From Deltaproteobacteria bacterium UBA2385 (GTDB lineage: Bacteria; Myxococcota_A; UBA796; UBA2385), in contig DDSR01000056.1 in the NCBI GenBank assembly GCA_002343455.1, positions 1-17,895 of the forward strand: a stretch of 17,895 nucleotides of DNA, in the 5' to 3' direction. Below are positions 7,540-15,914 of the stretch, in pieces (positions within the stretch are counted from its first letter, which is position 1; each line of letters begins with the position of its first letter). The notes under the pieces were generated by a model. That model was not told where the DNA came from. It saw nothing but the letters and a program-made list of their open reading frames with translations, and made no database searches. The position numbers and the translations under genes were made by a program.

Positions 7540-7568
7540 TTGACAGGGTGACGAGCGTTCAGTAGAAC
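7540..7568 (+). promoter_or_regulatory. lexA promoter with candidate autoregulatory LexA half-sites
   Basis: TTGACA (7540-7545), a 17-base spacer and TAGAAC (7563-7568) lie 25 bases before the lexA start. GTTCAG (7557-7562) abuts the -10, and its perfect inverse CTGAAC (7531-7536) lies just upstream of the -35. The Myxococcus-type LexA box, recalled as CT-RHAM-RYBY-GTTCAG, has halves four bases apart. Here the two perfect halves are 20 bases apart, each with only a degenerate partner at the proper spacing, so two weak or divergent operators are possible. Autorepression by LexA is the usual arrangement. Confidence 0.6.
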
Positions 7569-7593
7569 GAGTCCATCACCCCGAGGTACCCCC

Positions 7594-8217
7594 ATGGACG
7601 AGCTCGCCCCCCGCCAGATCGAGACCCTGCAATTCATCCAGCGCACCATCGAAGAGCGTGGCTTCCCTCCGACCTACCGCGAGATCGGCGAAGCCCTGGG
7701 CATCACCTCGACCAACGGCGTCGCCGACCACGTCAAGGCGCTGATCAAGAAGGGCTACATCAAGAAGGACCAGGCCAACACCGCCCGCGGCCTGCAGCTC
7801 ACCTCGCGCTGCTCCAGCGTGGGGGACAGCCCGATGCTGGACATCCCGCTGCTCGGCAGCGTCGCCGCCGGCACGCCGATGCTGGCCGAAGAGAACCTGG
7901 ACGGGGTCCTCTCCTTCGGCCGCGACCTCGTCCCCGGTGAAGGCCCGGTCTTCGCCCTGCGGGTGCGGGGCGAGTCGATGATCGAGGAGGGCATCCACGA
8001 CGGCGACCTCGTCATCGTGCGCCAGCAGGAGACCGCCCGCAACGGCGAGATGGTGGTGGTGCTGGTCGACGAGGAAGCGACGGTCAAGTTCTTCTTCCGC
8101 GAGGGCAACCGCATCCGCCTGCAGCCGGCCCACCCGACGATGCCGCCCATCTTCATCGACTCGACCCAGCGCGCCGCGATCCAGGGGCGGGTGGTGGCGG
8201 TCTTCCGAAGCTACTGA
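7594..8217 (+). CDS. lexA: SOS transcriptional repressor LexA
   Basis: 207 residues, the normal LexA length. ATG 7594 follows GAGG at 7583-7586. The N-terminal winged helix-turn-helix (about residues 1-66) carries PPTYREIGEALG and the recognition region STNGVADHVKALIKKGYI. The C-terminal S24-type autoprotease has the scissile Ala92-Gly93 (VAAGTP), the nucleophile Ser128 in GESM and the base Lys165 in TVKFF. LexA represses DNA-damage genes until RecA filaments trigger its self-cleavage; that is established for the family. The gene has its own promoter with GTTCAG/CTGAAC half-sites and follows the propeller genes. It is the intact partner of the remnant at 3455-3613. STNGV resembles LexA of myxobacteria, which recognises a GTTCAG-type box, in agreement with the upstream sites. 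Confidence 0.97.
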   Translation: MDELAPRQIETLQFIQRTIEERGFPPTYREIGEALGITSTNGVADHVKALIKKGYIKKDQANTARGLQLTSRCSSVGDSPMLDIPLLGSVAAGTPMLAEENLDGVLSFGRDLVPGEGPVFALRVRGESMIEEGIHDGDLVIVRQQETARNGEMVVVLVDEEATVKFFFREGNRIRLQPAHPTMPPIFIDSTQRAAIQGRVVAVFRSY

Positions 8218-8260
8218 GCCTGCCCTCAAGGGCCCGACCCGGCCGTGCTATTCCTTGGCC

Positions 8261-9781
8261 GTGACCTCGCCCCTTCGCCCTGCCGCGCGCCACGCGGGCC
8301 TCTGGACAGAGGTCGCGCTGGCCTTGGCGCTGATCACCCTGGCGACGCTGGTGCTCAACGCGGGCGTCTTCTGGCTGCTGCTGAAGCGCACGGAGGAGGA
8401 GCGCCGCACGGACCTGGCGCTCTCGCTCAGCTCGGCCCTGACCGCCCAGTTGGAGGTCGAGGGCAGCCGTGGCAACGAGCGCGAGGCGGCCTTCCGGCGG
8501 GTGCTCTCGGCCTACCAGGGCACGGCCCTCGACCTGCACGAGCTGTACGTCGTCGACGCCCGCTACCAGACGATCGCCTCGGTCTCCGGCGACGCCCCCG
8601 ATGTGCCCGACACCGGCTTGCGGGCGGCGGTGGTGGCCAGCCAGCAGTTCATCGACATCAAGGGCTCGCACCTGGGCGCGCGCTTTGTCCAGGTGACCTC
8701 GCCGATCGCCCCCCGAGGGCGACCGGTCGGCGCGCTGCGGGTCTCGGTGCCCCTGAAGGCCCCGGCGGTCCCCGGCGGCGTGCTGGGCTTCGCTGCGTTC
8801 TATGTCGGGGGCAGCTTCGGGCTGGTCAGCCTCTTCGGCTATGTGCTCTTCCGGCGCAGCCTGATCCAGCCGGTGCAGGCCCTGGTGCAAGGCACGGCGC
8901 GCATCGCGGGCGGCGACTTCGGGCACCAGGTGCGCCTGGACGCGGCGCTCGAGCTGCAGGGGCTCAGCGACGCGCTGAACGCGATGAGCGCCTCGCTGTC
9001 GGGCTATCGGGCGCGCACGCAGGAGCAGGTGGCCTCCCTGGAGAAGGCCAACGCCGAGCTCCGCCTCGCGCAGGAGGCGCTGGTGCGCTCCGAGAAGCTG
9101 GCCAGCGTCGGTCGGCTGGCGGCGGGCCTCGCCCACGAGGTCGGCAACCCGCTGGCGGCGGTGCTCGGCTACGTCGACCTGCTCTCGATGGGTTTGGACG
9201 ACCCCCAGGTCGAGAGGGACCTGGTCGATCGCTCCCGCAAGGAGCTGGAGCGCATCCACCGCATCATCCGCGACCTGCTGGACTTCGCCCGGGCGGGCTC
9301 GGGCCGGGTCGAGCCGATCGAGCTGTCCGAGGCCCTGGCCGAGGCGGTGGCGACCGTGGCGCCGATCGGCAAGCTGCGCGAGCTGAACCTGGGCGTGCAG
9401 TGCGCGCCGGAGCTGCCGCGGGTGGAGATGGAGCGGGACAAGCTGCACCAGGTGCTGGTCAACCTGCTGCTCAACGCGGCCGACGCGCTGGAGGGGCGGC
9501 CGGATCCCCGGGTGTCGCTCCAGGCGCGCCTCGATCCGGCCGACGGGATGGTGGTGATCGAGTGTCAGGACAACGGGCCCGGCTTCGATCCGGTGGCCCT
9601 GGACCGGGCATTCGAGCCCTTCTTCACCACCAAGGACGTGGGGGAGGGGACGGGCCTGGGCCTCTCGACCTGCCTGCAGGTGGTGGAGGGCGCGGGCGGC
9701 CGGATCGAGGTCGAGAACCGGGCGGAGGGGGGAGCGAGGGTGCGCATCCACTTGCCTGCCCTGCGGGAAGAGGCGGCGTGA
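8261..9781 (+). CDS. Membrane sensor histidine kinase, NtrB-like HisKA/HATPase type
   Basis: 506 residues from GTG 8261; TTG 8255 would add two. Neither has a clear ribosome binding site, so the start is uncertain. Transmembrane segment 1 is about residues 17-41, followed by an extracytoplasmic sensor region of about 130 residues with no recognised fold and segment 2 at about 173-196. A HAMP region and short coiled coil lead to the H-box LAHEVGNPLA with phospho-acceptor His292. The ATPase domain shows N-box Asn401/Asn405 (NLLLNAAD), G1 DNGPGF at Asp437, F-box FEPFFTTK and G2 EGTGLGLS. All catalytic motifs are present. It autophosphorylates in response to an unknown envelope signal. No response regulator is visible beside it, so the partner is elsewhere. 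The next gene overlaps its stop as GTGA, so it is probably co-transcribed with two glycosyltransferases. Confidence 0.93.
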   Translation: MTSPLRPAARHAGLWTEVALALALITLATLVLNAGVFWLLLKRTEEERRTDLALSLSSALTAQLEVEGSRGNEREAAFRRVLSAYQGTALDLHELYVVDARYQTIASVSGDAPDVPDTGLRAAVVASQQFIDIKGSHLGARFVQVTSPIAPRGRPVGALRVSVPLKAPAVPGGVLGFAAFYVGGSFGLVSLFGYVLFRRSLIQPVQALVQGTARIAGGDFGHQVRLDAALELQGLSDALNAMSASLSGYRARTQEQVASLEKANAELRLAQEALVRSEKLASVGRLAAGLAHEVGNPLAAVLGYVDLLSMGLDDPQVERDLVDRSRKELERIHRIIRDLLDFARAGSGRVEPIELSEALAEAVATVAPIGKLRELNLGVQCAPELPRVEMERDKLHQVLVNLLLNAADALEGRPDPRVSLQARLDPADGMVVIECQDNGPGFDPVALDRAFEPFFTTKDVGEGTGLGLSTCLQVVEGAGGRIEVENRAEGGARVRIHLPALREEAA

Positions 9782-11226
9782 GAGGGCTGCACCTCGCCGC
9801 CTGGCTCGCGCTGGGCCTGCTGCTGCGGGCGCTGCGCGTGGGCCTGCGCTGGGACGAGCTCAGCCTCGCCTACGCCGCCTACCAGGAGCCGACCGCGCGG
9901 GCCCTGCAAGAGGGCCGGCTGCTGGACGCCGCGACCACGTGGGTCGGCCTGCACCCGCCTCTGTACTCGCTGCTCTTCGGGCTGAGCGAGCTGCTGCTGC
10001 CGGTGCCCCTGCTCTGGCTTGCGGGCAGCGCGCTCCTCTCCCTGCTGGCCGTGGCCCTGGTGGGCCGCGCCGGTGGGCCGGTCGCCGCCGCGGTGCTGGC
10101 GACCTCGCCGGTGCAGCTCGCCGACGCGGCCGAGATCAACAACTACCCGCTGGCCACGGCCTCCCTCGCCCTGGTCCTGCTGACGGCGCGGGGCCCCTGG
10201 CTGGCGCTGGCCCTGGCGGCGGGCCTGGCGAGCTGGAGCCATGTGCTGGGGATGGCCGGGGCGGGCGCCGTCGTCGGCTGGCGGCTGCTGCAGCCGGCGC
10301 CCTGGGGCGAGCGGCTGAGGCTGGCGTCGGCGAGCGGCCTGCTGGCGGCCCCGGTGCTGGTCGGCGCCTTCCGGCGGATGGCCCAGCCGGACACCTTCCA
10401 GCAGGCGGGCCTGGAGCCGCTGGCCTGGCTGGAGCTGATGGCCCAGGCGATCGGCCCGGTCGGTCTGCTGCTCGGCCCGCTGCTGCTGCTCGGCCTGCGT
10501 GGCCCGGCGCTGGCCTGCCTCGCGGGACCCGGGCTGGCCCTCGGCGCCGCCCTGCTGCTGGGCGCGGCGGCCCCACACCAGCGGCCCTACCTGGACCTGC
10601 TCGGGCCGGCGGCGGCCCTGGGGATCGCGGCCGGGCTGGACCGGGTTCCGGGGCGAGGGCGGCAGCTCCTGAGCGCCGCGGTCCTGCTGCTCTGCCTGGG
10701 TCGAGGCCTCACCAGCCTGGGCGGAGAGCTGCAGGTGGCCCGGGAGCTGCGCGCTGACCAGCTTCGGGAGCGCGCCCTGGACCTCGCCCTGGCGGAGTCG
10801 GCCCCCGGCGACACCCTCTGGATGGTCGTCCCCGCCCTGCAGCCCGACGACGACAAGAGCGCCACCGGCCCCTTGATGTGGCGGCTGCCGCCCTGGACGC
10901 CCATGCCGATCGCCCGCCCGGTGGCCTTCGAGTACACCGACTACCGCTACGGCCAGCCGCGGGAGCACCGGGGGCGGGTGATCCACAGCAGCACCGAGCT
11001 CGACGAGCAGGCCTTCGACCACGTCGCCGCGAGCGCCCTGCAGCGCGGACGGCTCTTCGTGGTGCTGGCCGATCACGGCCCCGCGACCGGCCTCCTGCAG
11101 CGGGTCGAGCGGGCCCTGCGCCCCTACCGGGTGGAGGAGGAGGAGGTCGGCGAGGATCGCGGCCTGGGTGTCGATCGACTCTACCGGGTGAGGGGCCTGG
11201 CCGAGGAGTCCGCCGATGGAGGCTGA
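9778..11226 (+). CDS. Polytopic membrane protein, GT-C (ArnT/PMT-like) glycosyltransferase candidate 1
   Basis: 482 residues from GTG 9778, which overlaps the kinase stop; AGAGG just upstream serves as ribosome binding site. The frame stays open far upstream, but that part is a shadow of the kinase gene. The N-terminal two-thirds are hydrophobic, with roughly nine to eleven membrane segments. Asp26-Glu27 (RWDEL) lie in the first extracytoplasmic loop, where GT-C enzymes carry their catalytic acid. HPPLYSLLF (from His59) and EINNYPLA (from Glu119) resemble the HP and Tyr/Pro motifs of the family. About 130 C-terminal residues are soluble. GT-C enzymes transfer sugar from a polyprenyl-phosphate donor on the outer face of the inner membrane (known); the acceptor here is unknown. 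The next gene overlaps by 11 bp. The family call rests on motifs and topology. Confidence 0.78.
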   Translation: MRGLHLAAWLALGLLLRALRVGLRWDELSLAYAAYQEPTARALQEGRLLDAATTWVGLHPPLYSLLFGLSELLLPVPLLWLAGSALLSLLAVALVGRAGGPVAAAVLATSPVQLADAAEINNYPLATASLALVLLTARGPWLALALAAGLASWSHVLGMAGAGAVVGWRLLQPAPWGERLRLASASGLLAAPVLVGAFRRMAQPDTFQQAGLEPLAWLELMAQAIGPVGLLLGPLLLLGLRGPALACLAGPGLALGAALLLGAAAPHQRPYLDLLGPAAALGIAAGLDRVPGRGRQLLSAAVLLLCLGRGLTSLGGELQVARELRADQLRERALDLALAESAPGDTLWMVVPALQPDDDKSATGPLMWRLPPWTPMPIARPVAFEYTDYRYGQPREHRGRVIHSSTELDEQAFDHVAASALQRGRLFVVLADHGPATGLLQRVERALRPYRVEEEEVGEDRGLGVDRLYRVRGLAEESADGG

Positions 11227-12736
11227 GCCGCTCTCGCCCTGGCAGACCGGCTGGCCGGCCATGCTGGCGCTGGTCGCGCTGATCGGGGGCCTCGCCCGCG
11301 CGTGGCGGTCCCTGCTGCCGCCGCGGTCCAGCCTCCTCCCCCTGCTGGGCATCGCCCTGCTGGCCCTGCTGCTGCGCCTGTTCGTGATCCCGGCCTGGGA
11401 TCGCCACCTCTACGACGGCCACGAGGCCGAGTACTGGGACATCTTCCGCGGCGCGCGCGCCCTGGATCGCGGCGGGACGGTGCTGTACCCCTCGATGCAG
11501 TGGCTCTGGTGGAGCCTCGGACGCGTGCTACCCCACGCCGAGCGGGTGCCGGTGCTGATCTCGACCCTCTTCGGGGCGGCCTCGGTCCTGGCCCTGGGGG
11601 CGGCGATCGAGCGCGTCTGGGGGCGCAACGCCGGCCTGCTGGCCGCGGGGCTGGTCGCCTTGCACCCGGTCCACGCGGCCTGGTCCAGCTCGGCCTACAA
11701 CGTGGTCCTGCCCTGGCTCTTCGGGGCGCTGGCCCTGCTCGCGGCGGCCTCGCTCAGCCGGCCCGAGGCGCCGCGACCGGCAGCCCTGGGCCTGGTGATG
11801 GGTGCCTCCCTGGCCCTGGTGGTCGCCACGCGGCTGGAGTCGGGGCTGTGGGTCCTGCCCTGCCTGGCTCTCTCGGCCCAGGGCGTGGTTCGCGCTCCCG
11901 AGCGGGGGTGCTGGCTGAGGCAGGTGCTCCCCGGCCTGCTGCTCGGCGCCGGGCTGGGCATCGCCGCCCTGGTGCCGCTGCTCTTCCCCGGCGAGGTCCC
12001 GGGCGCAGGCGAGCGTGGCCTCGCCCTGAGCGCCAACCTCCTGCTCTTCGCCAGCTACGCGCCCTTCGACACGGCGGCGGGGGCTGCCCTGCTGCTGCTC
12101 TGCCTGCCGGTGGTGCTCTGGCGCAGCCCGCTCTTCGGCGGCTCGCTGCTGCTGATGGCCTTGGGCAACCACCTCGTGCTGGCCAGCTTCGACGATATGG
12201 GCGATCGCCACGCCCTGCTGGCCCTGCCGCTCTTCGCCGCCCTGTTGGCCGGGGCCGCAACGGCTCCGGGGGCCCCGCGCGCGGCCCTGCTCCTGGGGCT
12301 GGCGGGCCTGGGGCTGTCCGCCTCGGGCCTGCCGCAGCTGGCCTCGCGCTACTACGCCTCCGACCAGGCCTGGCTGGAGCAGCTCGAGCAGCCGCCCTGG
12401 AGCGAGCTGCCGCGTTACCGCCTCGCCCAGGTGCCGACGGCGGTGGCGCCCCCAGGGCAGTGCGGCTGGATCGCCGAGGACCACCGGGTCGCCCGCGAGC
12501 CGGCCCTCTCGCACTTCAACCTGCTCGACCCGGTCGAGGCCGAGTCGCTGCGCGGGCCGGACGGCTGCCTGCGCTGGTGCGCCGACAAGCAGGACTGGCA
12601 GTGGTCCAGCCGGGGGGTGCGCGACCGGGCGGCGCGGATCCACCACCTCTACGAGACGAGCCCGGTGGCGGTCGTCTGGGACGCCGATAGCGGCTACGGT
12701 TGCCAGGTCTGGCAGCTCGGCGCTCGCCGACGCTGA
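11216..12736 (+). CDS. Polytopic membrane protein, GT-C (ArnT/PMT-like) glycosyltransferase candidate 2
   Basis: 506 residues; ATG 11216 has GAGGAG at 11203-11208, seven bases upstream, and overlaps the end of the previous gene by 11 bp. Many hydrophobic segments follow two at the N-terminus (about 14-28 and 41-58). The first large loop carries Asp67 and Glu70 in YDGHEAEYW, the expected catalytic loop of GT-C enzymes. LHPVHAAWSSSAYN corresponds to the membrane motif after the second luminal loop. The last ~120 residues are soluble and contain several Cys-Trp pairs, including CGW and RWCADKQDWQW. It is a distant counterpart of the preceding gene, not a close copy. A sugar-transfer role at the inner membrane is inferred from family, with substrate unknown. 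Pairing with an upstream sensor kinase suggests envelope modification, which is only an inference. Confidence 0.77.
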   Translation: MEAEPLSPWQTGWPAMLALVALIGGLARAWRSLLPPRSSLLPLLGIALLALLLRLFVIPAWDRHLYDGHEAEYWDIFRGARALDRGGTVLYPSMQWLWWSLGRVLPHAERVPVLISTLFGAASVLALGAAIERVWGRNAGLLAAGLVALHPVHAAWSSSAYNVVLPWLFGALALLAAASLSRPEAPRPAALGLVMGASLALVVATRLESGLWVLPCLALSAQGVVRAPERGCWLRQVLPGLLLGAGLGIAALVPLLFPGEVPGAGERGLALSANLLLFASYAPFDTAAGAALLLLCLPVVLWRSPLFGGSLLLMALGNHLVLASFDDMGDRHALLALPLFAALLAGAATAPGAPRAALLLGLAGLGLSASGLPQLASRYYASDQAWLEQLEQPPWSELPRYRLAQVPTAVAPPGQCGWIAEDHRVAREPALSHFNLLDPVEAESLRGPDGCLRWCADKQDWQWSSRGVRDRAARIHHLYETSPVAVVWDADSGYGCQVWQLGARRR

Positions 12737-12806
12737 AGGGCCCGGCCCCTCTCGTTTTCGGATACTGGGGAGGGAACTCAACCAGGGCGAGCCCTGTCGG
12801 AGAAGA
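12737..12806. other. Intergenic region between the two operons
   Basis: The 70 bases separate the glycosyltransferase and DUF4175 operons. A short GC hairpin (GGGC-CCG-GCCC, about 12738-12748) is followed a few bases later by TTTT, which could be a weak terminator. GATACT at 12761-12766 is a poor -10 candidate with no -35 at proper spacing. A promoter for the downstream operon is expected here but I cannot identify it. Confidence 0.3.
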
Positions 12807-15800
12807 ATGTCCTCGGAGCCAGCGACTCAGCGAGCCCCGACGCCGGTGGAGTCCTCTCCGCAGGGGGCCGTGCTGCGCGAGGTGGCCGGGATCCGGCTGC
12901 GCCTGGCCGCCCTCAGCCGCCGGGAGCGCTCCCTGCTGGCGGCGCGGGCCGGCTTGCAGCTGGTCGGCGCCACGGCGCTGGTCTTCCTCCTGGCCGCCGC
13001 CCTGGTCTCGCTGGGGGCCTCCCGCGACCTCTCCCTGCTGGTGCTGGGGATCCTCGGCCCGATCCTGCTGCTGGCGGCCCTGCTCTGGCCGCTGGTGCTG
13101 CGCTGGTCCAGCAGCGGGCGACCCCTCGGGCAGGCGCTGCGGGTCGAGGGCCTGCGCCCCGAGCTGCGCGCCCGCCTCGTCACCGCCCTGGAGCGCGGCG
13201 AGGAGGCCGGCCAGCCCGCACCCGCCGACGTTCCGGCCCTGCCGATCTCGCTCCCGCTGCTGCTGCGGGCCTCCTCCCGGGCGCGCGAGGTGCTCGACGC
13301 GGTGGACCCGGCCGAGGTGCACCCCGCTCGCCCCCTGCGTCCCTTCGCCGCGGCCGCCGCCGGGCTGCTGCTGGCGGTGGGCCTGGCCACCGTCCTGATG
13401 CCGGTGGGGCCCTTCCAGGCCCTGGCCGCGATCGCCTCCGGCGAGGTCGCCGCTACCCGCCTCGCCGAGGGGGTGCTCGTCGCCGACGAGCGCGCCCTGG
13501 TCGGCGACATCACCCTGACCTACATCTACCCGGACGCGATGGGCCTGGATCCGATCGAGGTCCCGAACTCCAACGGCACCATCCACGCCCCGCCGGGCAC
13601 CCTGGTCGAGATCAAGGCCCGCACCGCCGAGGCCTTCGACGCCGTGGCCATCCAGGTGGACGAGCAGCCTCCCCAGGACGCGCGCCTGACTGGCGGTCGC
13701 GACATCGCCGGGTCTGTGCTGGTCGCCGGAAAGGGCAGCTGGCGCTTCGTGCTGCTGCGCGGCGACCAGGCCGTCCGCAGCGCCGACTTCGAGATCATCG
13801 TCGAAGCCGACGCCCCCCCGGTGGTCCAGGCCCTGCTGCCCATGCCCCAGGTCGCCGTGGACGGCAGCCTGGGCATCGAGTGGGCCGTCGATGACGACTT
13901 CGGCATCGCCCGGGTGGTCTTGGAGATCGAAGGGGACGGCGAGACCCGCGAGGTCGAGCTGCGGAGCCCGCTGGATCCGCCGCGCAGCCTGGACGGCCAG
14001 GTGCGCCTGAGCCCGCGCGAGCTGGGCCTCTCCCCGGGCTCGAAGGTGACGCTGCGGGTCGTGGCCATCGACACCGACCAGACCTCCGGCGGCAACCGCG
14101 GGGTCTCGCCCGCGATGCAGCTCGAGGTCCTGGGACCGCAGCAGGTCGGCGCCCGCCTGGAGCGCTACTTCGTCGAGCTGCGGGACGCCCTGGTCCTGGT
14201 GCTGGCCGACTTCCTGGTCGAGGAGTCCTCGCTGCCCATCGCCAACGACCCCGCGGCGATGGTCCGCTGGGTCGAGTCGGCCCGCCTGCGCTTCGACCCC
14301 GTCCAGGAGGTCATGAAGCGCCAGTGGGGGGACGAGGCCCCCAGCACGGCCGAGGGCGAGGCGGTGCGCGCGGTGATCAGCGACGCGGCGGTGCTCTTCC
14401 GCTTCACCCTGACCGCCTTCGAGGTGGGCTCGGGGCGACGGGTCACGATGGCCGATCTGGAGACCTTCGACCGCCTGCACGCCCAGGAGATCGTGAACAT
14501 CGAAGAGGCGGTGTTGACGCTCGACCGGGTCCTCCAGTCCCTGGCGATGGACGAGGTGGTGAAGGCGGCCAACCAGCTCGGCCGAGAGGCCCAGGCCCTC
14601 GCCGAGCTGGCCCAGGACGCCGACGCCTCCGAGATCCTGGCCCGGCTCGACCAGATGGAGCGGATGATGGAGCGGCTGGCACTGGCCTCCGAGCGCCTCG
14701 CCGAGGGCCAGCTCCGCGAGTTCCTCAACGCCCGCCTGGACGCTGGAGTGGCGCTGGTCGACCAGATCCGGCAGGCGCTGGCCGAGGGCCGGATGGAGGA
14801 CGCGCGGGCCATGCTGGAGGAGCTGTCGCGGCAGGTCCAGCAGATGGCCGAAGGGCTTCAGGACCAGTTCAACCAGGCGCAGGAGCAGCAGGACCAGCTG
14901 GGCGAACAGATGAAGGAGACCATCGAGCAGCTCCGGAAGCTGGAGCAGGAGCAGCGCGCGGCGGCCGACAAGCTGGAGCAGGCCAAGAAGGAGCAGGGCG
15001 GCGAGTTCCAGAAGCAGGTCGAGGCCTGGACCCGCCTGGACGAGCTGGCCGACCAGGCCCTGGCGCAGGCCTCGGGCGCGGTCGAGGCCGCCGGCGACGG
15101 CCGGGGCTGGCGCTCGGACAGCATCCGCCGGCTGGAGCAGACCCGTGAGACGGTGTCGGGCCTGCGGGACTCGGTCCGCGCCCGCGAGGTGGAGAGCTCG
15201 ATGGAGCGGGTGCTGCGGGCCCAACAGCGGGCCAGCAACGCCTCGGCGGCGGTGGCCTCCGAGCGCGGCCGCCAACGCCCGGCCAGCGAGCCGCTGCCTC
15301 CCGGGGTGGAGCGCGCCTCCGAGGGGCTGCGCGAGCTGGCCCGCAGCCTGGACGAGATTCGGGAGCTGCTCGACGAGCTCTCGCAGCAGGAGCAGAGCAC
15401 CAGCCCCGAGATGGCCCGCCTCGCCCGCGAGATGGCCCGCGAGCAGAGCGAGCTGCGCGAGCGCCAGCAGGGCCTGCAGGGCGACGTGCAGGAGATCGAG
15501 CAGCAGAGCCCCTCGGCCCGCGGCAAGGCGACCGAGTCGATGCAGCGGGCCGGCGAGTCGATGGAGCAGGCCCAGCAGTCGCTGGAGCAGGCCCGACCCG
15601 ATCCGGGACAGGGCCAGATGGAGCAGGCCGCCGACGGCATCGGGGAGGCCGCCAACGAGCTGGAGCGGCAACAGCAGCAGATGCAGCAGGAGCAGCAGAG
15701 CGGCCAGCAGGCCCAGGGGGAGGGCGGGGAGCAGCCCGATGGGCAAGGGGAGGAGGTCTCACGCCCGCAGGATCGGCTGGAGATCCCGCCGCCCGAGGCC

Positions 15801-15914
15801 TTCAAGACCCCCGAGGAGTACCGCCGCGCCTTGCTGGAGGGCATGGAGGCGCCCGTGCCCGACGAGTACAAGGCCCTGAACAAGCGCTACTACGAGGAGC
15901 TGGTGCGCCAGTGA
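12807..15914 (+). CDS. DUF4175-like large membrane coiled-coil protein
   Basis: 1035 residues; ATG 12807 follows GGAG four bases upstream. Membrane segments lie at about 48-70, 75-98 and 180-202. An extracytoplasmic beta-rich region (about 215-450) includes DDDFG at 362-366, a motif typical of DUF4175-type proteins. From about 455 to 980 the protein is almost entirely helical, Gln/Glu-rich coiled coil. The C-terminus, PPPEAFKTPEEYRRALLEGM and then KRYYEELVRQ, fits what I recall of the family end. Members occur beside MoxR ATPases and VWA proteins in Planctomycetes and Proteobacteria; their biochemical role is not established. Here the peptidase gene overlaps its stop (GTGA) and a MoxR gene follows, which supports the call. 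The length invites a periplasm-spanning or scaffolding role, but that is inference. Confidence 0.82.
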   Translation: MSSEPATQRAPTPVESSPQGAVLREVAGIRLRLAALSRRERSLLAARAGLQLVGATALVFLLAAALVSLGASRDLSLLVLGILGPILLLAALLWPLVLRWSSSGRPLGQALRVEGLRPELRARLVTALERGEEAGQPAPADVPALPISLPLLLRASSRAREVLDAVDPAEVHPARPLRPFAAAAAGLLLAVGLATVLMPVGPFQALAAIASGEVAATRLAEGVLVADERALVGDITLTYIYPDAMGLDPIEVPNSNGTIHAPPGTLVEIKARTAEAFDAVAIQVDEQPPQDARLTGGRDIAGSVLVAGKGSWRFVLLRGDQAVRSADFEIIVEADAPPVVQALLPMPQVAVDGSLGIEWAVDDDFGIARVVLEIEGDGETREVELRSPLDPPRSLDGQVRLSPRELGLSPGSKVTLRVVAIDTDQTSGGNRGVSPAMQLEVLGPQQVGARLERYFVELRDALVLVLADFLVEESSLPIANDPAAMVRWVESARLRFDPVQEVMKRQWGDEAPSTAEGEAVRAVISDAAVLFRFTLTAFEVGSGRRVTMADLETFDRLHAQEIVNIEEAVLTLDRVLQSLAMDEVVKAANQLGREAQALAELAQDADASEILARLDQMERMMERLALASERLAEGQLREFLNARLDAGVALVDQIRQALAEGRMEDARAMLEELSRQVQQMAEGLQDQFNQAQEQQDQLGEQMKETIEQLRKLEQEQRAAADKLEQAKKEQGGEFQKQVEAWTRLDELADQALAQASGAVEAAGDGRGWRSDSIRRLEQTRETVSGLRDSVRAREVESSMERVLRAQQRASNASAAVASERGRQRPASEPLPPGVERASEGLRELARSLDEIRELLDELSQQEQSTSPEMARLAREMAREQSELRERQQGLQGDVQEIEQQSPSARGKATESMQRAGESMEQAQQSLEQARPDPGQGQMEQAADGIGEAANELERQQQQMQQEQQSGQQAQGEGGEQPDGQGEEVSRPQDRLEIPPPEAFKTPEEYRRALLEGMEAPVPDEYKALNKRYYEELVRQ

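Larger units (their letters stand above)
3607..7923 (+). repeat. Tandem segmental duplication, copy 2: propeller A - propeller B - lexA
   Basis: Holds paralogues 3 and 4 and intact lexA. The offset to copy 1 is 4059 bp at the propeller-A stops, 4065 bp at the propeller-B starts and 4139 bp at the lexA starts. The right limit given is the last base with a recognisable counterpart in copy 1; the true duplication probably included all of lexA. Which copy is ancestral cannot be told from the window. Confidence 0.75.

Noticed and set aside
8218..8260. CGGCC...GGCCG inverted repeat after lexA as a terminator
   Set aside because: The stem is only 5 bp with no T-run, so it cannot be told from chance in GC-rich DNA.
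8245..9777. Open frame on the plus strand upstream of glycosyltransferase 1
   Set aside because: It is an out-of-frame Arg/Gly/Ala-rich shadow of the histidine kinase; the real gene begins at the GTG overlapping the kinase stop.
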